Assembly: GCA_902598305.1 (NCBI GenBank)
Contig: CACKBL010000001.1
Span: 1-64,000 of the forward strand
Direction: 5' to 3'
Length of the DNA: 64,000 nt
Source of the DNA: an uncultured Bacteroidota bacterium
Lineage (GTDB): Bacteria; Bacteroidota; Bacteroidia; Flavobacteriales; Flavobacteriaceae
This document shows, one piece after another, positions 53,774 to 61,239 of the stretch (positions within the stretch are counted from its first letter, which is position 1; each line of letters opens with the position of its first letter). The notes beneath the pieces are model-generated. The model was not told the DNA's origin. It saw only the letters and a list, made by a program, of their open reading frames with translations, and did not search any database. A program made the translations under genes and the position numbers.

Positions 53774-54524
53774 AATTAAATCGTTTTTGGATTATAAGGC
53801 AGATTTATATGAGAATGAAAACTTCATTGAAAATGATCCTGTCTCAATTCCACATTTATTTTCAAAAAAAGAAGATATTGAAATTAGTGCATTTATAACC
53901 TCTACCATATCGTGGGGTCTGAGAAAAACAATTCTCAATAATGCAAAAAAAATAGTAGATATGATGGATTTGTCTCCGTTTGATTTTGTACAAAATCATA
54001 CCAAATCAGATTTAATACCTTTATCAAAATTTGTTCATAGAACTTTTAATGGGAATGACCTTATTTTCTTTATTAAGTCATTGAAAAACATTTACTTAAA
54101 TCATGGGGGTCTTGAAAATTTATTTAAGCCTAATAATTTAAATGAAAATATGGGTGAAGTTATTCATCAAATGAAAAAAACTTTTTTTTCAATATCACAT
54201 CAAGGGAGAACTAAAAAGCATATATCAGATCCCATGAAAGGTTCAGCTGCTAAAAGGTTAAACATGTTTTTAAGGTGGATGGTCAGATCTAAAAAGAAAA
54301 AAGTTGATTTTGAGCTATGGAAATCAATTAGTCCTAGCCAACTGTCCTGTCCACTAGATATTCATAGTGGAAGAGTTGCTAGAAAATTAAAAATTTTAAA
54401 ACGCAGTCAAAATGATTTTAAAGCCACTAAAGAGCTTGATTTAAATTTAAAAAAATTTAATCCTATCGACCCGGTTAAGTATGATTTTGCATTATTTGGA
54501 TTGGGAGTTTTTGAAAATTTTTAA
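53751..54524 (+). CDS. TIGR02757 (DUF2400) family protein
   Basis: A conserved 257-residue protein of unknown function in Bacteroidota and some other bacteria. Characteristic segments are AFITSTISWGLRKTI, FVHRTFNGNDL, GSAAKRLNMFLRWMVR and CPLDIHSGRVARKLKIL, with a C-terminal PVKYDFALFGLGVFE. The helical composition with a repeated LRWMVR / RVARKL pattern recalls helix-hairpin DNA glycosylase folds, which is only my impression. The ATG at 53751 lies inside the upstream ATPase gene; an in-frame TTG precedes it by two codons. The fixed pairing with a LolD-like gene is worth noting. Confidence 0.85.
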   Translation: MEKFKQGEIKSFLDYKADLYENENFIENDPVSIPHLFSKKEDIEISAFITSTISWGLRKTILNNAKKIVDMMDLSPFDFVQNHTKSDLIPLSKFVHRTFNGNDLIFFIKSLKNIYLNHGGLENLFKPNNLNENMGEVIHQMKKTFFSISHQGRTKKHISDPMKGSAAKRLNMFLRWMVRSKKKKVDFELWKSISPSQLSCPLDIHSGRVARKLKILKRSQNDFKATKELDLNLKKFNPIDPVKYDFALFGLGVFENF

Positions 54525-54543
54525 ATTATTTAATCGAAACATA

Positions 54544-54575
54544 TTTATGTATAAGGTGTCGTTTTAGTAAATTTG
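54544..54575 (+). promoter_or_regulatory. Bacteroidota-type promoter of the dihydroorotase-like gene
   Basis: TTTA (54544-54547), 20 bases, then TAAATTTG (54568-54575), an exact -7 box. A TTG at 54573 in frame with the gene lies within the box, so the ATG at 54585 is the better start. Confidence 0.55.
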
Positions 54576-54584
54576 ATTTTTAAT

Positions 54585-55835
54585 ATGAAAATTCTTTTAA
54601 AAAATTCAACCGTTTTACAACATGGTAGTCGATTTCATAGTAAAATTGTTGATATTTTAATTAAAGAAGGAAAAATAATAGATATTTCAGATAATATAGA
54701 TGTTTCTGCAGAGGTAATTGTTTCTAATAATAATTTGCATGTTTCATCAGGTTGGTTTGACTCTAGTGTCTGTTTTGGCGAACCAGGATTTGAAGAAAGA
54801 GAAACTATCCAAAATGGATTAAAAACCGCATCGCACAGTGGTTTTACAGATATTTGCCTTCAGCCGGATACTTTGCCAAAAATAGATAATAATTCCCTTT
54901 TGACTTTTTTGAAAGCCCATTCTTCTAAATATCCCTGTAAGATTCATCCGATTGCTTGCTTTAGCATCAATGGAAAAGGAAAGAAAATGACTGAATTTTA
55001 CGATTTACATAAAGGTGGAGCTGTTGCATTTGGAGATTTTTTAATCCCAATTAAAAATCCCAATCTTTTAAAGTCATCACTTCTTTATGTTCAAACATTT
55101 GATGGTTTGATAATATCAACTCCTAGAGATCCATATATAAATTTGAATGGCTCAGTAAATGAAGGAGTAAAATCAACTCAACTAGGTTTATCATCAATTC
55201 CTTCAATTGCAGAAAAAATCCAAATTCAAAGAGACATAAGTATACTTGAATATACCGGTGGAAAACTACATATTCCATATATATCTTCATTAGAAAGTAT
55301 TGAAATTATTAGGAATGCAAAAAAGAATGGACTAAATATTAGTACAAGCGTACCAATAGCAAACTTAATATTCAATGATGATATTTTGGATGGTTTCAAT
55401 TCAAACTATAAATTATATCCACCAATTAGAAGTAAGGAAGATCAAAAAGAATTGAAGGAAGCAGTTTTAGACGGAACTATTGACGTTGTTACCTCTCATC
55501 ATCAACCGTTAAATCCAGAATTAAAACAAGTAGATTTTAATTCCGCTGAGTATGGTACAATATCATTGGAAGTGATGTTTGGTGTTCTCAATAAAATTTT
55601 TTCAATTGAAAAAGTAATTGATCTCCTAACAAAAGGTAGAAGTATTTTCAACATTAATGAACCAAAGATTGAGATTGGAGAAAAAGCTTGTTTGACCTTT
55701 TTTGACCCTTCCAAAAGAGATGTTTTTACAGAAGATAAAATTGTATCAACTTCAAAAAATTGCGCTTTTCTTAATATGGAAACTATAGGAAAAGTTTATG
55801 GTTGTATTAATCATGATAAGATTTATTATCACTAG
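54585..55835 (+). CDS. dihydroorotase-like protein lacking metal ligands
   Basis: A 416-residue amidohydrolase-fold protein related to dihydroorotase (PyrC). Active enzymes have an HxH zinc site in DxHVHxxEPG; this protein reads DSSVCFGEPG (S61, C63), while GWF and EPGFEERET around it remain. The second metal histidine in HIxHVS is Tyr (HIPYIS), and the catalytic Asp of the TDH/SDH motif is His (TSHHQP). It should therefore be inactive and may, like PyrC' of some Proteobacteria, act as a structural partner of aspartate transcarbamoylase; that gene is not in the window. Confidence 0.85.
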   Translation: MKILLKNSTVLQHGSRFHSKIVDILIKEGKIIDISDNIDVSAEVIVSNNNLHVSSGWFDSSVCFGEPGFEERETIQNGLKTASHSGFTDICLQPDTLPKIDNNSLLTFLKAHSSKYPCKIHPIACFSINGKGKKMTEFYDLHKGGAVAFGDFLIPIKNPNLLKSSLLYVQTFDGLIISTPRDPYINLNGSVNEGVKSTQLGLSSIPSIAEKIQIQRDISILEYTGGKLHIPYISSLESIEIIRNAKKNGLNISTSVPIANLIFNDDILDGFNSNYKLYPPIRSKEDQKELKEAVLDGTIDVVTSHHQPLNPELKQVDFNSAEYGTISLEVMFGVLNKIFSIEKVIDLLTKGRSIFNINEPKIEIGEKACLTFFDPSKRDVFTEDKIVSTSKNCAFLNMETIGKVYGCINHDKIYYH

Positions 55836-55837
55836 GA

Positions 55838-56479
55838 GTGAGTAAAAAGCTTAAATACATAATTAACAAACCTTCATCTAATCAAAATAACTTAAAAGTT
55901 ATTTTTTTACTTCATGGATATGGAAGTAACGAAGAGGATTTATATTCTTTAAAAGAAATTATACCTTCTAACTATGTCATTATTTCTTTCAGGGCTCCGA
56001 TTACAATAGGATTTAATTCTTATGCCTGGTATTCAATAAATTTTGAAAATAACATTGACAGGTGGATTGATTTGGATGAAGCCATAAATTCAAAAAACAT
56101 AGTAATAAATGATATTTTACTCCACCTCAAAGATTTAGAAATTGTTAACGAAAGGGTATATATATTAGGTTTTAGTCAAGGTGCGATTTTAAGTTGGTCT
56201 ATTGGAATAGAACATCCAGACTTAATAAAAAATATTATACCATTAAGTGGGTTCTACCATCCGGAAATAACATCAAACAATTTAAATTTTAAATTTAGAT
56301 TAAATTGCTTTAGCTCACACGGTATAAATGATGAGGTTATTCCAATTGATTGGGCTCGAAGAGGAATACAAATTCTTGACAAAAAAAATATAAATATTGA
56401 ATTTAATGAATATCAATCAGGACACGAAATAAGTAAAGAAAATTTACGAGATGTAATTAAATGGTTAAACAAAAATTAA
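55838..56479 (+). CDS. alpha/beta hydrolase (phospholipase/carboxylesterase-like)
   Basis: A 213-residue alpha/beta hydrolase of the carboxylesterase/phospholipase group. The nucleophile elbow GFSQGAI (serine near 113) follows HGYGSNEEDL, whose His-Gly forms the oxyanion hole; the catalytic Asp and His lie in SHGINDEVIPI and QSGHEIS. The start is GTG, three bases after the preceding stop codon. The natural substrate is unknown; the family cuts short esters. It probably shares a transcript with the dihydroorotase-like gene. Confidence 0.9.
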   Translation: MSKKLKYIINKPSSNQNNLKVIFLLHGYGSNEEDLYSLKEIIPSNYVIISFRAPITIGFNSYAWYSINFENNIDRWIDLDEAINSKNIVINDILLHLKDLEIVNERVYILGFSQGAILSWSIGIEHPDLIKNIIPLSGFYHPEITSNNLNFKFRLNCFSSHGINDEVIPIDWARRGIQILDKKNINIEFNEYQSGHEISKENLRDVIKWLNKN

Positions 56480-56482
56480 AGT

Positions 56483-56965
56483 TTAGTATAAAAAATAATC
56501 TTTTATATAAAAATTTATTTCGTTTTCATTAAAATGATATTCAATCCACATTTCTCCCCACCTATTGCCATTGGAAAAATCTGCTATAATCCATTTATGA
56601 TTTAAAATTTTAACTTTATTAATAAAGTATTTGTTGTTTATGTTTGAAACTGGAATAAAAAAATCAGTATTATTATCAAAATTCTTATCATAAAGTTGGT
56701 CTCTTATAAATGGAACTATTGAATCAACTTCGATGTTATTAAAATATGCTAAAGCCTCCTGATTGTCATTTAGGGAAAAGTAAATTTCATCACTGTATCT
56801 TTTATCTAATAACATATACTTTTTTTTCAGGGAATCAATTTTAATTGATAAACTTTTTGCAGTTGAATTATTTGAACTAGAAATTTTAATATAGTTTGTA
56901 GTAATAAAAATCATAATTAAAACAATAAAACCCAATGCAAAAATTGAAATTATATTTTTCATCAA
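56483..56965 (-). CDS. membrane-anchored protein of unknown function
   Basis: I recognise no family. The 160-residue protein has an N-terminal hydrophobic segment (about 4-24, IISIFALGFIVLIMIF) and then a periplasmic or cytoplasmic domain with a helical linker (41-60) and a mixed C-terminal domain rich in aromatic residues (KWIIADFSNGNRWGEMW). Its ATG overlaps the preceding MBL hydrolase stop by four bases, so both are made from one message; it ends by converging with the esterase gene. A second ATG at codon 2 is possible. Confidence 0.72.
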   Translation of the reverse strand: MMKNIISIFALGFIVLIMIFITTNYIKISSSNNSTAKSLSIKIDSLKKKYMLLDKRYSDEIYFSLNDNQEALAYFNNIEVDSIVPFIRDQLYDKNFDNNTDFFIPVSNINNKYFINKVKILNHKWIIADFSNGNRWGEMWIEYHFNENEINFYIKDYFLY

Positions 56966-57732
56966 CTTGATTTTATAGACAAATTATCATAAGCAACATA
57001 AATATTTTCCGGTAGTGATTTTTGAATTTTATCATGAAAACCCATATGGTGACTAATATGGGTTAAATATGTCTTCTTAGGATTAATTTTTCTAGATAAT
57101 GACAGGGCCTCGTCTAAATTTAAATGTGAATGATGTTCTTCCTTTCTAAGTGCATTAAGAACTAAAACATCTAAATTTCTTAATTTTAAAATTTCATTGT
57201 CAGAGATTGATTTTACATCAGTCAAATAGGCGAAGTTGTCTATTCTGTAACCAATAATTGGCAATGTACCATGAAAAACTTCTATAGGTACAATTACTTT
57301 GTTTCCTATGGTAAATTTTTTATTCTTGCTAATTAGTTTTATGTTTACAGATGGGGCACCAGGATATTTATTATTATCATCAATTATATAATCAAAACGT
57401 TTACTCAAAAAAGAAAAAACCCTTTTAGTTAAAATTAAATCTATTTTACCTTGCTTAAAATAAAAAGGACGAATATCATCTAAACCCGCTGTATGGTCTG
57501 CATGCTCGTGTGTATAAAGAATTCCATCGAGCTTTTTGCTATTACAGTTTAACATTTGTTGTCTAAAGTCTGGTCCACAATCAACAACAAAGAAAAAATT
57601 GTCCCACTTCAATGCAATAGAAACTCTTAACCTCTTATCTTTTGGGTTTGAACTTTTACATACTGGATGATTACTTCCAATTATCGGGACACCTTGAGAT
57701 GTACCAGTACCTAAAAAAATTATTTCAATCAC
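56962..57732 (-). CDS. MBL-fold metallo-hydrolase (PhnP/RNase Z-like)
   Basis: A 256-residue metallo-beta-lactamase-fold hydrolase. The two-metal motif THEHADHTAGLDD (H75, H77, D79, H80) is complete, with GTGTSQGVP at the N-terminus, H in EVFHGTLP and the C-terminal LTHISHHMG. The start is GTG. These proteins cut phosphodiesters or cyclic phosphates, or act on lipoyl precursors; the specific reaction is unclear. The gene is followed by the unknown membrane protein (overlap of four bases) and is divergent from the large unknown gene across a compact double promoter. Confidence 0.9.
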   Translation of the reverse strand: MIEIIFLGTGTSQGVPIIGSNHPVCKSSNPKDKRLRVSIALKWDNFFFVVDCGPDFRQQMLNCNSKKLDGILYTHEHADHTAGLDDIRPFYFKQGKIDLILTKRVFSFLSKRFDYIIDDNNKYPGAPSVNIKLISKNKKFTIGNKVIVPIEVFHGTLPIIGYRIDNFAYLTDVKSISDNEILKLRNLDVLVLNALRKEEHHSHLNLDEALSLSRKINPKKTYLTHISHHMGFHDKIQKSLPENIYVAYDNLSIKSS

Positions 57733-57737
57733 TAATT

Positions 57738-57768
57738 CAAAGGTAAACTTTGTGAGTAAATTCTACAA
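57738..57768 (-). promoter_or_regulatory. Bacteroidota-type promoter of the MBL hydrolase gene
   Basis: The reverse strand shows TTG (57766-57768), a 20-base spacer and TACCTTTG (57738-57745). Only five bases separate the box from the GTG start at 57732, so the transcript would start at or within a few bases of the codon. Confidence 0.6.
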
Positions 57769-57782
57769 TCTTTGTAGATTTG
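57749..57782 (+). promoter_or_regulatory. Bacteroidota-type promoter of the conserved unknown gene
   Basis: TTTG (57749-57752), 22 bases, then TAGATTTG (57775-57782). Transcription would start just before the ATG at 57791. The -33 region overlaps the -33 region of the opposite promoter (57738-57768), so the two cannot be bound fully at the same time. Confidence 0.62.
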
Positions 57783-57790
57783 AAAAAAAA

Positions 57791-59209
57791 ATGAATCTTC
57801 CAGGTGAAATAGAAATTGAAAATAGGCCTTCAACTGAGGCAAAAGCATTGCGTATTAACTTAAACAGTTTGATCTATGGAACTTTTGCTGAGATTGGTGC
57901 TGGCCAAGAAGTTGCCAGACAATTTTTTAGAATAGGAGGAGCTTCTGGAACAATTGCAAAAACAATTTCTGCTTATGACAAAACTTTTAGTGACAATATT
58001 TATGGTGAAGAAACTGATAAACGCTATGTTACTGAAGGCAGAGTAGATAAAATGTTAGACCACGAAATTGAACTTTTGGAGACCAGGATAAGAAAGAAGA
58101 ATCCTCAAAAAATGTTTTTCACATATGCTAATACAGTTGCTACTATAGATTTTGCAAAAAAATTTAAAGGCCATGGGTGGATGGGAATCCGATTTCAAAC
58201 TAAGCCAGATGATCAATATAGTGAGATAACATTGCATATTCGATTTCACCAATCTGAGGCTAGATTACAACAAGAGGTTTTGGGAATAATGGGTGTAAAC
58301 CTAATATATGGAGCATTTTATAAAAATAGTGAGCCAAAGAAATTATTAAAATATCTATATGATCATATTGACAAAGATGCTATTGAAATTGACACTATTA
58401 ATTTTAAGGGCCCCCTTTTTAAAAATATTGACAATAGATTGATGAGTTTACAATTGATAAAAAATGGAATGACACAAGCTGTAATGTTTAATAAAGAAGG
58501 AAATAACATTTTACCAGCTGCCGAATTGTACAAAAAAAATATCTTGACTATTAGAGGAAGTTTTAGACCTGTTACAAAGGTGAATATTGATATGTATGAA
58601 AAATCTTTGGATGCTTTCTTGAAAGAACCGCGTGTCAAAAAGGAAAAAAATCTAGTAATTTTTGAAATAACTTTATCGAATCTATTATCAGAAGGTGAAA
58701 TAGACGAAATTGATTTTATGGATAGAGCAAAATTATTGTGCTCCATGGGTCACACAGTCATGATTTCTAATTTTAAAGAATATTATAAATTAGTTGATTA
58801 TCTATCTAGATACACTCAAAAACAACTTGGATTGTGCATGGGTGTAAATAATTTAATTCAAGTTTTTGACGAACAATACTATGAAGACCTTGATGGTGGA
58901 ATTTTAGAGGCTTTTGGAAAAATGTTTCATAATAACCTAAAAATTTATCTATATCCAAACAAGGGTAAAAATGGCGATATTATAAATAGTGAAAACCTAA
59001 AGCTTGACAATAGGATGAAGGAATTTTATAAATTTTTTAAATACAATGAAAAAATAATTGATATTAAAGATTTCGAAATAAAATTCTTAGATATTTTTTC
59101 TAGAGAAGTTTTAGAGATGATTAAAGTTAAAAATGAGGCTTGGGAAGATTTTTTACCCAAAGGAATACCTGAAATAATTAAAAAAAACAAAATGTTTGGT
59201 TTTAAATAA
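57791..59209 (+). CDS. large conserved Bacteroidota protein of unknown function
   Basis: A 472-residue protein conserved in this phylum whose homologues, as I recall, often carry misleading names such as TonB-dependent receptor or nicotinate-nucleotide adenylyltransferase. It has no signal peptide, plug or barrel strands and no adenylyltransferase HxGH site, so neither fits. Conserved segments include GTFAEIGAGQEVARQFFRIG, TVATIDFAKKFKGHGWMGIR, GIMGVNLIYGAF and LRGSFRPVTKVNIDM-like RGSFRPVTK; the sequence looks soluble and cytoplasmic. The ATG at 57791 follows a predicted promoter; the GTG at 57752 lies within the promoter. It overlaps bcp by eight bases at the 3' end. Confidence 0.85.
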   Translation: MNLPGEIEIENRPSTEAKALRINLNSLIYGTFAEIGAGQEVARQFFRIGGASGTIAKTISAYDKTFSDNIYGEETDKRYVTEGRVDKMLDHEIELLETRIRKKNPQKMFFTYANTVATIDFAKKFKGHGWMGIRFQTKPDDQYSEITLHIRFHQSEARLQQEVLGIMGVNLIYGAFYKNSEPKKLLKYLYDHIDKDAIEIDTINFKGPLFKNIDNRLMSLQLIKNGMTQAVMFNKEGNNILPAAELYKKNILTIRGSFRPVTKVNIDMYEKSLDAFLKEPRVKKEKNLVIFEITLSNLLSEGEIDEIDFMDRAKLLCSMGHTVMISNFKEYYKLVDYLSRYTQKQLGLCMGVNNLIQVFDEQYYEDLDGGILEAFGKMFHNNLKIYLYPNKGKNGDIINSENLKLDNRMKEFYKFFKYNEKIIDIKDFEIKFLDIFSREVLEMIKVKNEAWEDFLPKGIPEIIKKNKMFGFK

Positions 59210-59660
59210 CATTTAATATTTGATTGGAGTGTTCCTTTGTTTTAACTTTTTCGAATACAAAATCAATTATACCTTTTTCATTAATTAAAAATGTCATTCT
59301 GTGTATACCATCGTATTCCTTTCCCATAAACTTTTTTTTACCCCAAACTCCAAAGGACTTTATTAATTCTTTATTAACATCTGCTAATAATGGAAAGGGA
59401 AGTTCAAATTTTTGGTGAAACTTCATCTGGGTATTTTCATTATCTCCGCTTACTCCAAGTAGATAGTAACCTTTTTTCTTTAAAATTTCATAATTATCTC
59501 TTAAATCACAAACCTCTGCTGAACAGCCTGGTGTATTTGCTCTTGGATAGAAAAAAATAATAATTTTTTTTCCTAAATAGTCATTATTTTTGTGCACAAT
59601 TCCATTTTGGTCTTTTAAAACAAAATTTGGTAACTTATCTCCCTTTTTTAAATTATTCAT
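59202..59660 (-). CDS. bcp: thioredoxin-dependent thiol peroxidase (BCP-type peroxiredoxin)
   Basis: A 152-residue atypical two-cysteine peroxiredoxin that reduces hydrogen peroxide and lipid peroxides. The peroxidatic C46 and resolving C51 sit in TPGCSAEVCDLRD, as in other BCP proteins. The N-terminal signal-like extension of the longer frame is not expected for this cytoplasmic enzyme, so I take the ATG at 59658-59660. It is divergent from nth with a 25-base gap and converges with the unknown gene, overlapping it by eight bases. Confidence 0.94.
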   Translation of the reverse strand: MNNLKKGDKLPNFVLKDQNGIVHKNNDYLGKKIIIFFYPRANTPGCSAEVCDLRDNYEILKKKGYYLLGVSGDNENTQMKFHQKFELPFPLLADVNKELIKSFGVWGKKKFMGKEYDGIHRMTFLINEKGIIDFVFEKVKTKEHSNQILNVI

Positions 59661-59685
59661 TTTAATAAAATTTAATATAAAAATA

Positions 59686-60330
59686 GTGACCAAAAAAGAA
59701 AAAATAAATTTTATAATCGAAAACTTAAATAAATTATACCCAAACATACCTGTCCCATTAAATCATCAAGATGAATATACTTTGCTAATTGCCGTATTAC
59801 TCTCTGCACAAAGCACTGATAAGAGAGTTAATGAAATTACTCCCATACTATTCTCTAAGGCAAGTAGCCCGAAAGAGATGATTAGATTGTCTACTGACGA
59901 AATAAGAAAAATTATAAAACCAATTGGTTTGTCTCCTTCTAAATCTTTAGCAATTCACAAATTATCAAATATTCTTATTGAAAAATACAATGGTAGGGTA
60001 CCAAGAACATTTGAAGAATTAGAAGAACTGCCCGGAGTTGGTCATAAAACTGCAGCTGTTGTGATGTCACAAGGGTTTGGCTTTCAAACATTCCCGGTCG
60101 ATACTCATATTCATAGATTAATGTACAGATGGGGATTATCTAGTGGAAAAAACGTTAAAATTACAGAGCGTGATGCTAAAAGACTTTTTCCAAAAAATAA
60201 TTGGAATAATCTTCATTTACAGATTATATATTATGGGAGAGAATATTCTCCAGCGAGAGGATGGTCTAAAGAAAAAGATTTTATTACTATGAAAGTAGGA
60301 AGAAAATCATTTTTAAAAAAAATGACTTAA
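59686..60330 (+). CDS. nth: endonuclease III lacking the iron-sulfur cluster
   Basis: A 214-residue glycosylase/lyase for oxidised pyrimidines. The HhH motif LPGVGHKTA carries catalytic K121, and D139 lies in VDTHIHRL. In most Nth proteins four cysteines near the C-terminus hold a 4Fe-4S cluster; here that segment reads REYSPARGWSKEKD with no cysteine, and none occurs elsewhere near the end. The start is GTG at 59686; a longer frame runs through the bcp promoter and coding end. Divergent from bcp, 25 bases. It is the third repair glycosylase in the window. Confidence 0.92.
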   Translation: MTKKEKINFIIENLNKLYPNIPVPLNHQDEYTLLIAVLLSAQSTDKRVNEITPILFSKASSPKEMIRLSTDEIRKIIKPIGLSPSKSLAIHKLSNILIEKYNGRVPRTFEELEELPGVGHKTAAVVMSQGFGFQTFPVDTHIHRLMYRWGLSSGKNVKITERDAKRLFPKNNWNNLHLQIIYYGREYSPARGWSKEKDFITMKVGRKSFLKKMT

Positions 60331-60371
60331 ATATAAACTTACTTTTTTTTCTGTTTTTTTAATTTGTTTGC

Positions 60372-60450
60372 GGATAAAGCTTTAGAAAATGCTAAAATGC
60401 GCTTTATCGTGATATCACTAGGACCAATATTTTTTGATTTACTTTTATCC
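60372..60450. other. structured segment between nth and the sigma factor gene
   Basis: This 171-base gap between convergent genes holds nested inverted repeats: GATAAAGC (60373-60380) with GCTTTATC (60401-60408), TTTAG (60381-60385) with CTAAA (60392-60396), and then a perfect palindrome GTGATATCAC (60409-60418). GGATAAA (60372-60378) can instead pair with TTTATCC (60444-60450). A terminator, small RNA or chance AT-rich pairing are all possible; no T tract follows the first stem. Confidence 0.3.
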
Positions 60451-60501
60451 AAATTTTAATACACTTTAAAATTAAAACGTAAAAAATAGACAAAAATTAT
60501 A

Positions 60502-61089
60502 TTATGCGGATAATGAGATTTTATTTTCTATAATTAATTTTCGAAGGTTAATGATTGCGTATCTCATCCTTCCAAGAGCAGTATTTATACTCACTCCTGT
60601 AACTTCAGAGATTTCTTTAAAGCTCATTTCCTTATAAAGTCTCATGTCAAGTACTTCTTTTTGGTCCTGTGGTAATTTAATAATAATTTTTTTTAAGTCA
60701 TTTAAGATTTGCTTATCAATCATAAGCTTTTCAATTGAGGGGTTTTCATCTTTAATCAATTGAAATATATCATAGGCCTCATTTTTATCAAAAGATGGAA
60801 ACCTCTTGTTTTTTCTGAAAAAATCTATTACTAAATTATGGGCTATTCTCATCACCCATGGCAAAAACTTACCCTCTTCATTATAGACACCTCTTTTAAG
60901 GGTCTTTATGACTTTAATGAAAGTTTCTTGAAACAAATCTTCCGCATTGTCCTTGTTCAACACTTTAGAATAAATAAAATTGTATAATTTAAACTTGTGT
61001 TTATTAACCAATATCTCTAATGATTTTTCACAACCATTTATGTAATTGTGTACCAATTGAGCGTCGTCAAGTAATTTTGAATTATCCAT
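60502..61089 (-). CDS. RNA polymerase sigma factor, ECF-like
   Basis: A 195-residue sigma-70 family factor. Region 2 has LFQETFIKVIKTL (DxFQETF core binding) and RIAHNLVIDFFRKN (-10 recognition); region 4 has LPQDQKEVLDMRLYKEMSFKEISEVTGVS with the helix-turn-helix near residues 140-180. No anti-sigma gene adjoins, and no transmembrane region is present. The -7 box of a promoter overlaps an inverted repeat (61152-61196) shared with the divergent uvrA gene. Its target genes are unknown. Confidence 0.92.
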   Translation of the reverse strand: MDNSKLLDDAQLVHNYINGCEKSLEILVNKHKFKLYNFIYSKVLNKDNAEDLFQETFIKVIKTLKRGVYNEEGKFLPWVMRIAHNLVIDFFRKNKRFPSFDKNEAYDIFQLIKDENPSIEKLMIDKQILNDLKKIIIKLPQDQKEVLDMRLYKEMSFKEISEVTGVSINTALGRMRYAIINLRKLIIENKISLSA

Positions 61090-61151
61090 ACACTAACCTT
61101 AAATATTTAAATAATTAAAAAGTAGAATTGTGTATAGGCGTATATTTTATG

Positions 61152-61196
61152 TTCATTCAAAGATATAAAATAATTTTTAATATTAAATTGAATGAA
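61152..61196. promoter_or_regulatory. inverted repeat between the sigma factor and second uvrA genes
   Basis: TTCATTCAA (61152-61160) and TTGAATGAA (61188-61196) are perfect inverted copies, 27 bases apart. The left arm overlaps a TATCTTTG -7 box on the reverse strand (61158-61165), the right arm lies near its -33 region. The repeat thus brackets the sigma factor's promoter and could be an operator for both divergent genes. Confidence 0.4.
61158..61165 (-). promoter_or_regulatory. possible -7 promoter box of the ECF-like sigma factor gene
   Basis: The reverse strand reads TATCTTTG, an exact TAnnTTTG box, with TTTA about 18 bases upstream. Transcription would begin near 61152, giving a leader of about 60 bases before the ATG at 61089. 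Confidence 0.4.
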
Positions 61197-61239
61197 TTTT
61201 TAATTTAAACCATATTAAATTTTATGAATAAATTTTGAA

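Noticed and set aside
57752-59209. Outer-membrane TonB-dependent receptor
   Set aside because: No signal peptide, plug domain or barrel strands; the upstream GTG lies in a promoter element.
60372-60451. tRNA-like shape, with GGATAAA and TTTATCC as an acceptor stem 80 bases apart
   Set aside because: No GG-containing D loop, no TTCGA-type T loop and no anticodon stem of the right form; the segment is better read as AT-rich stems between convergent genes.
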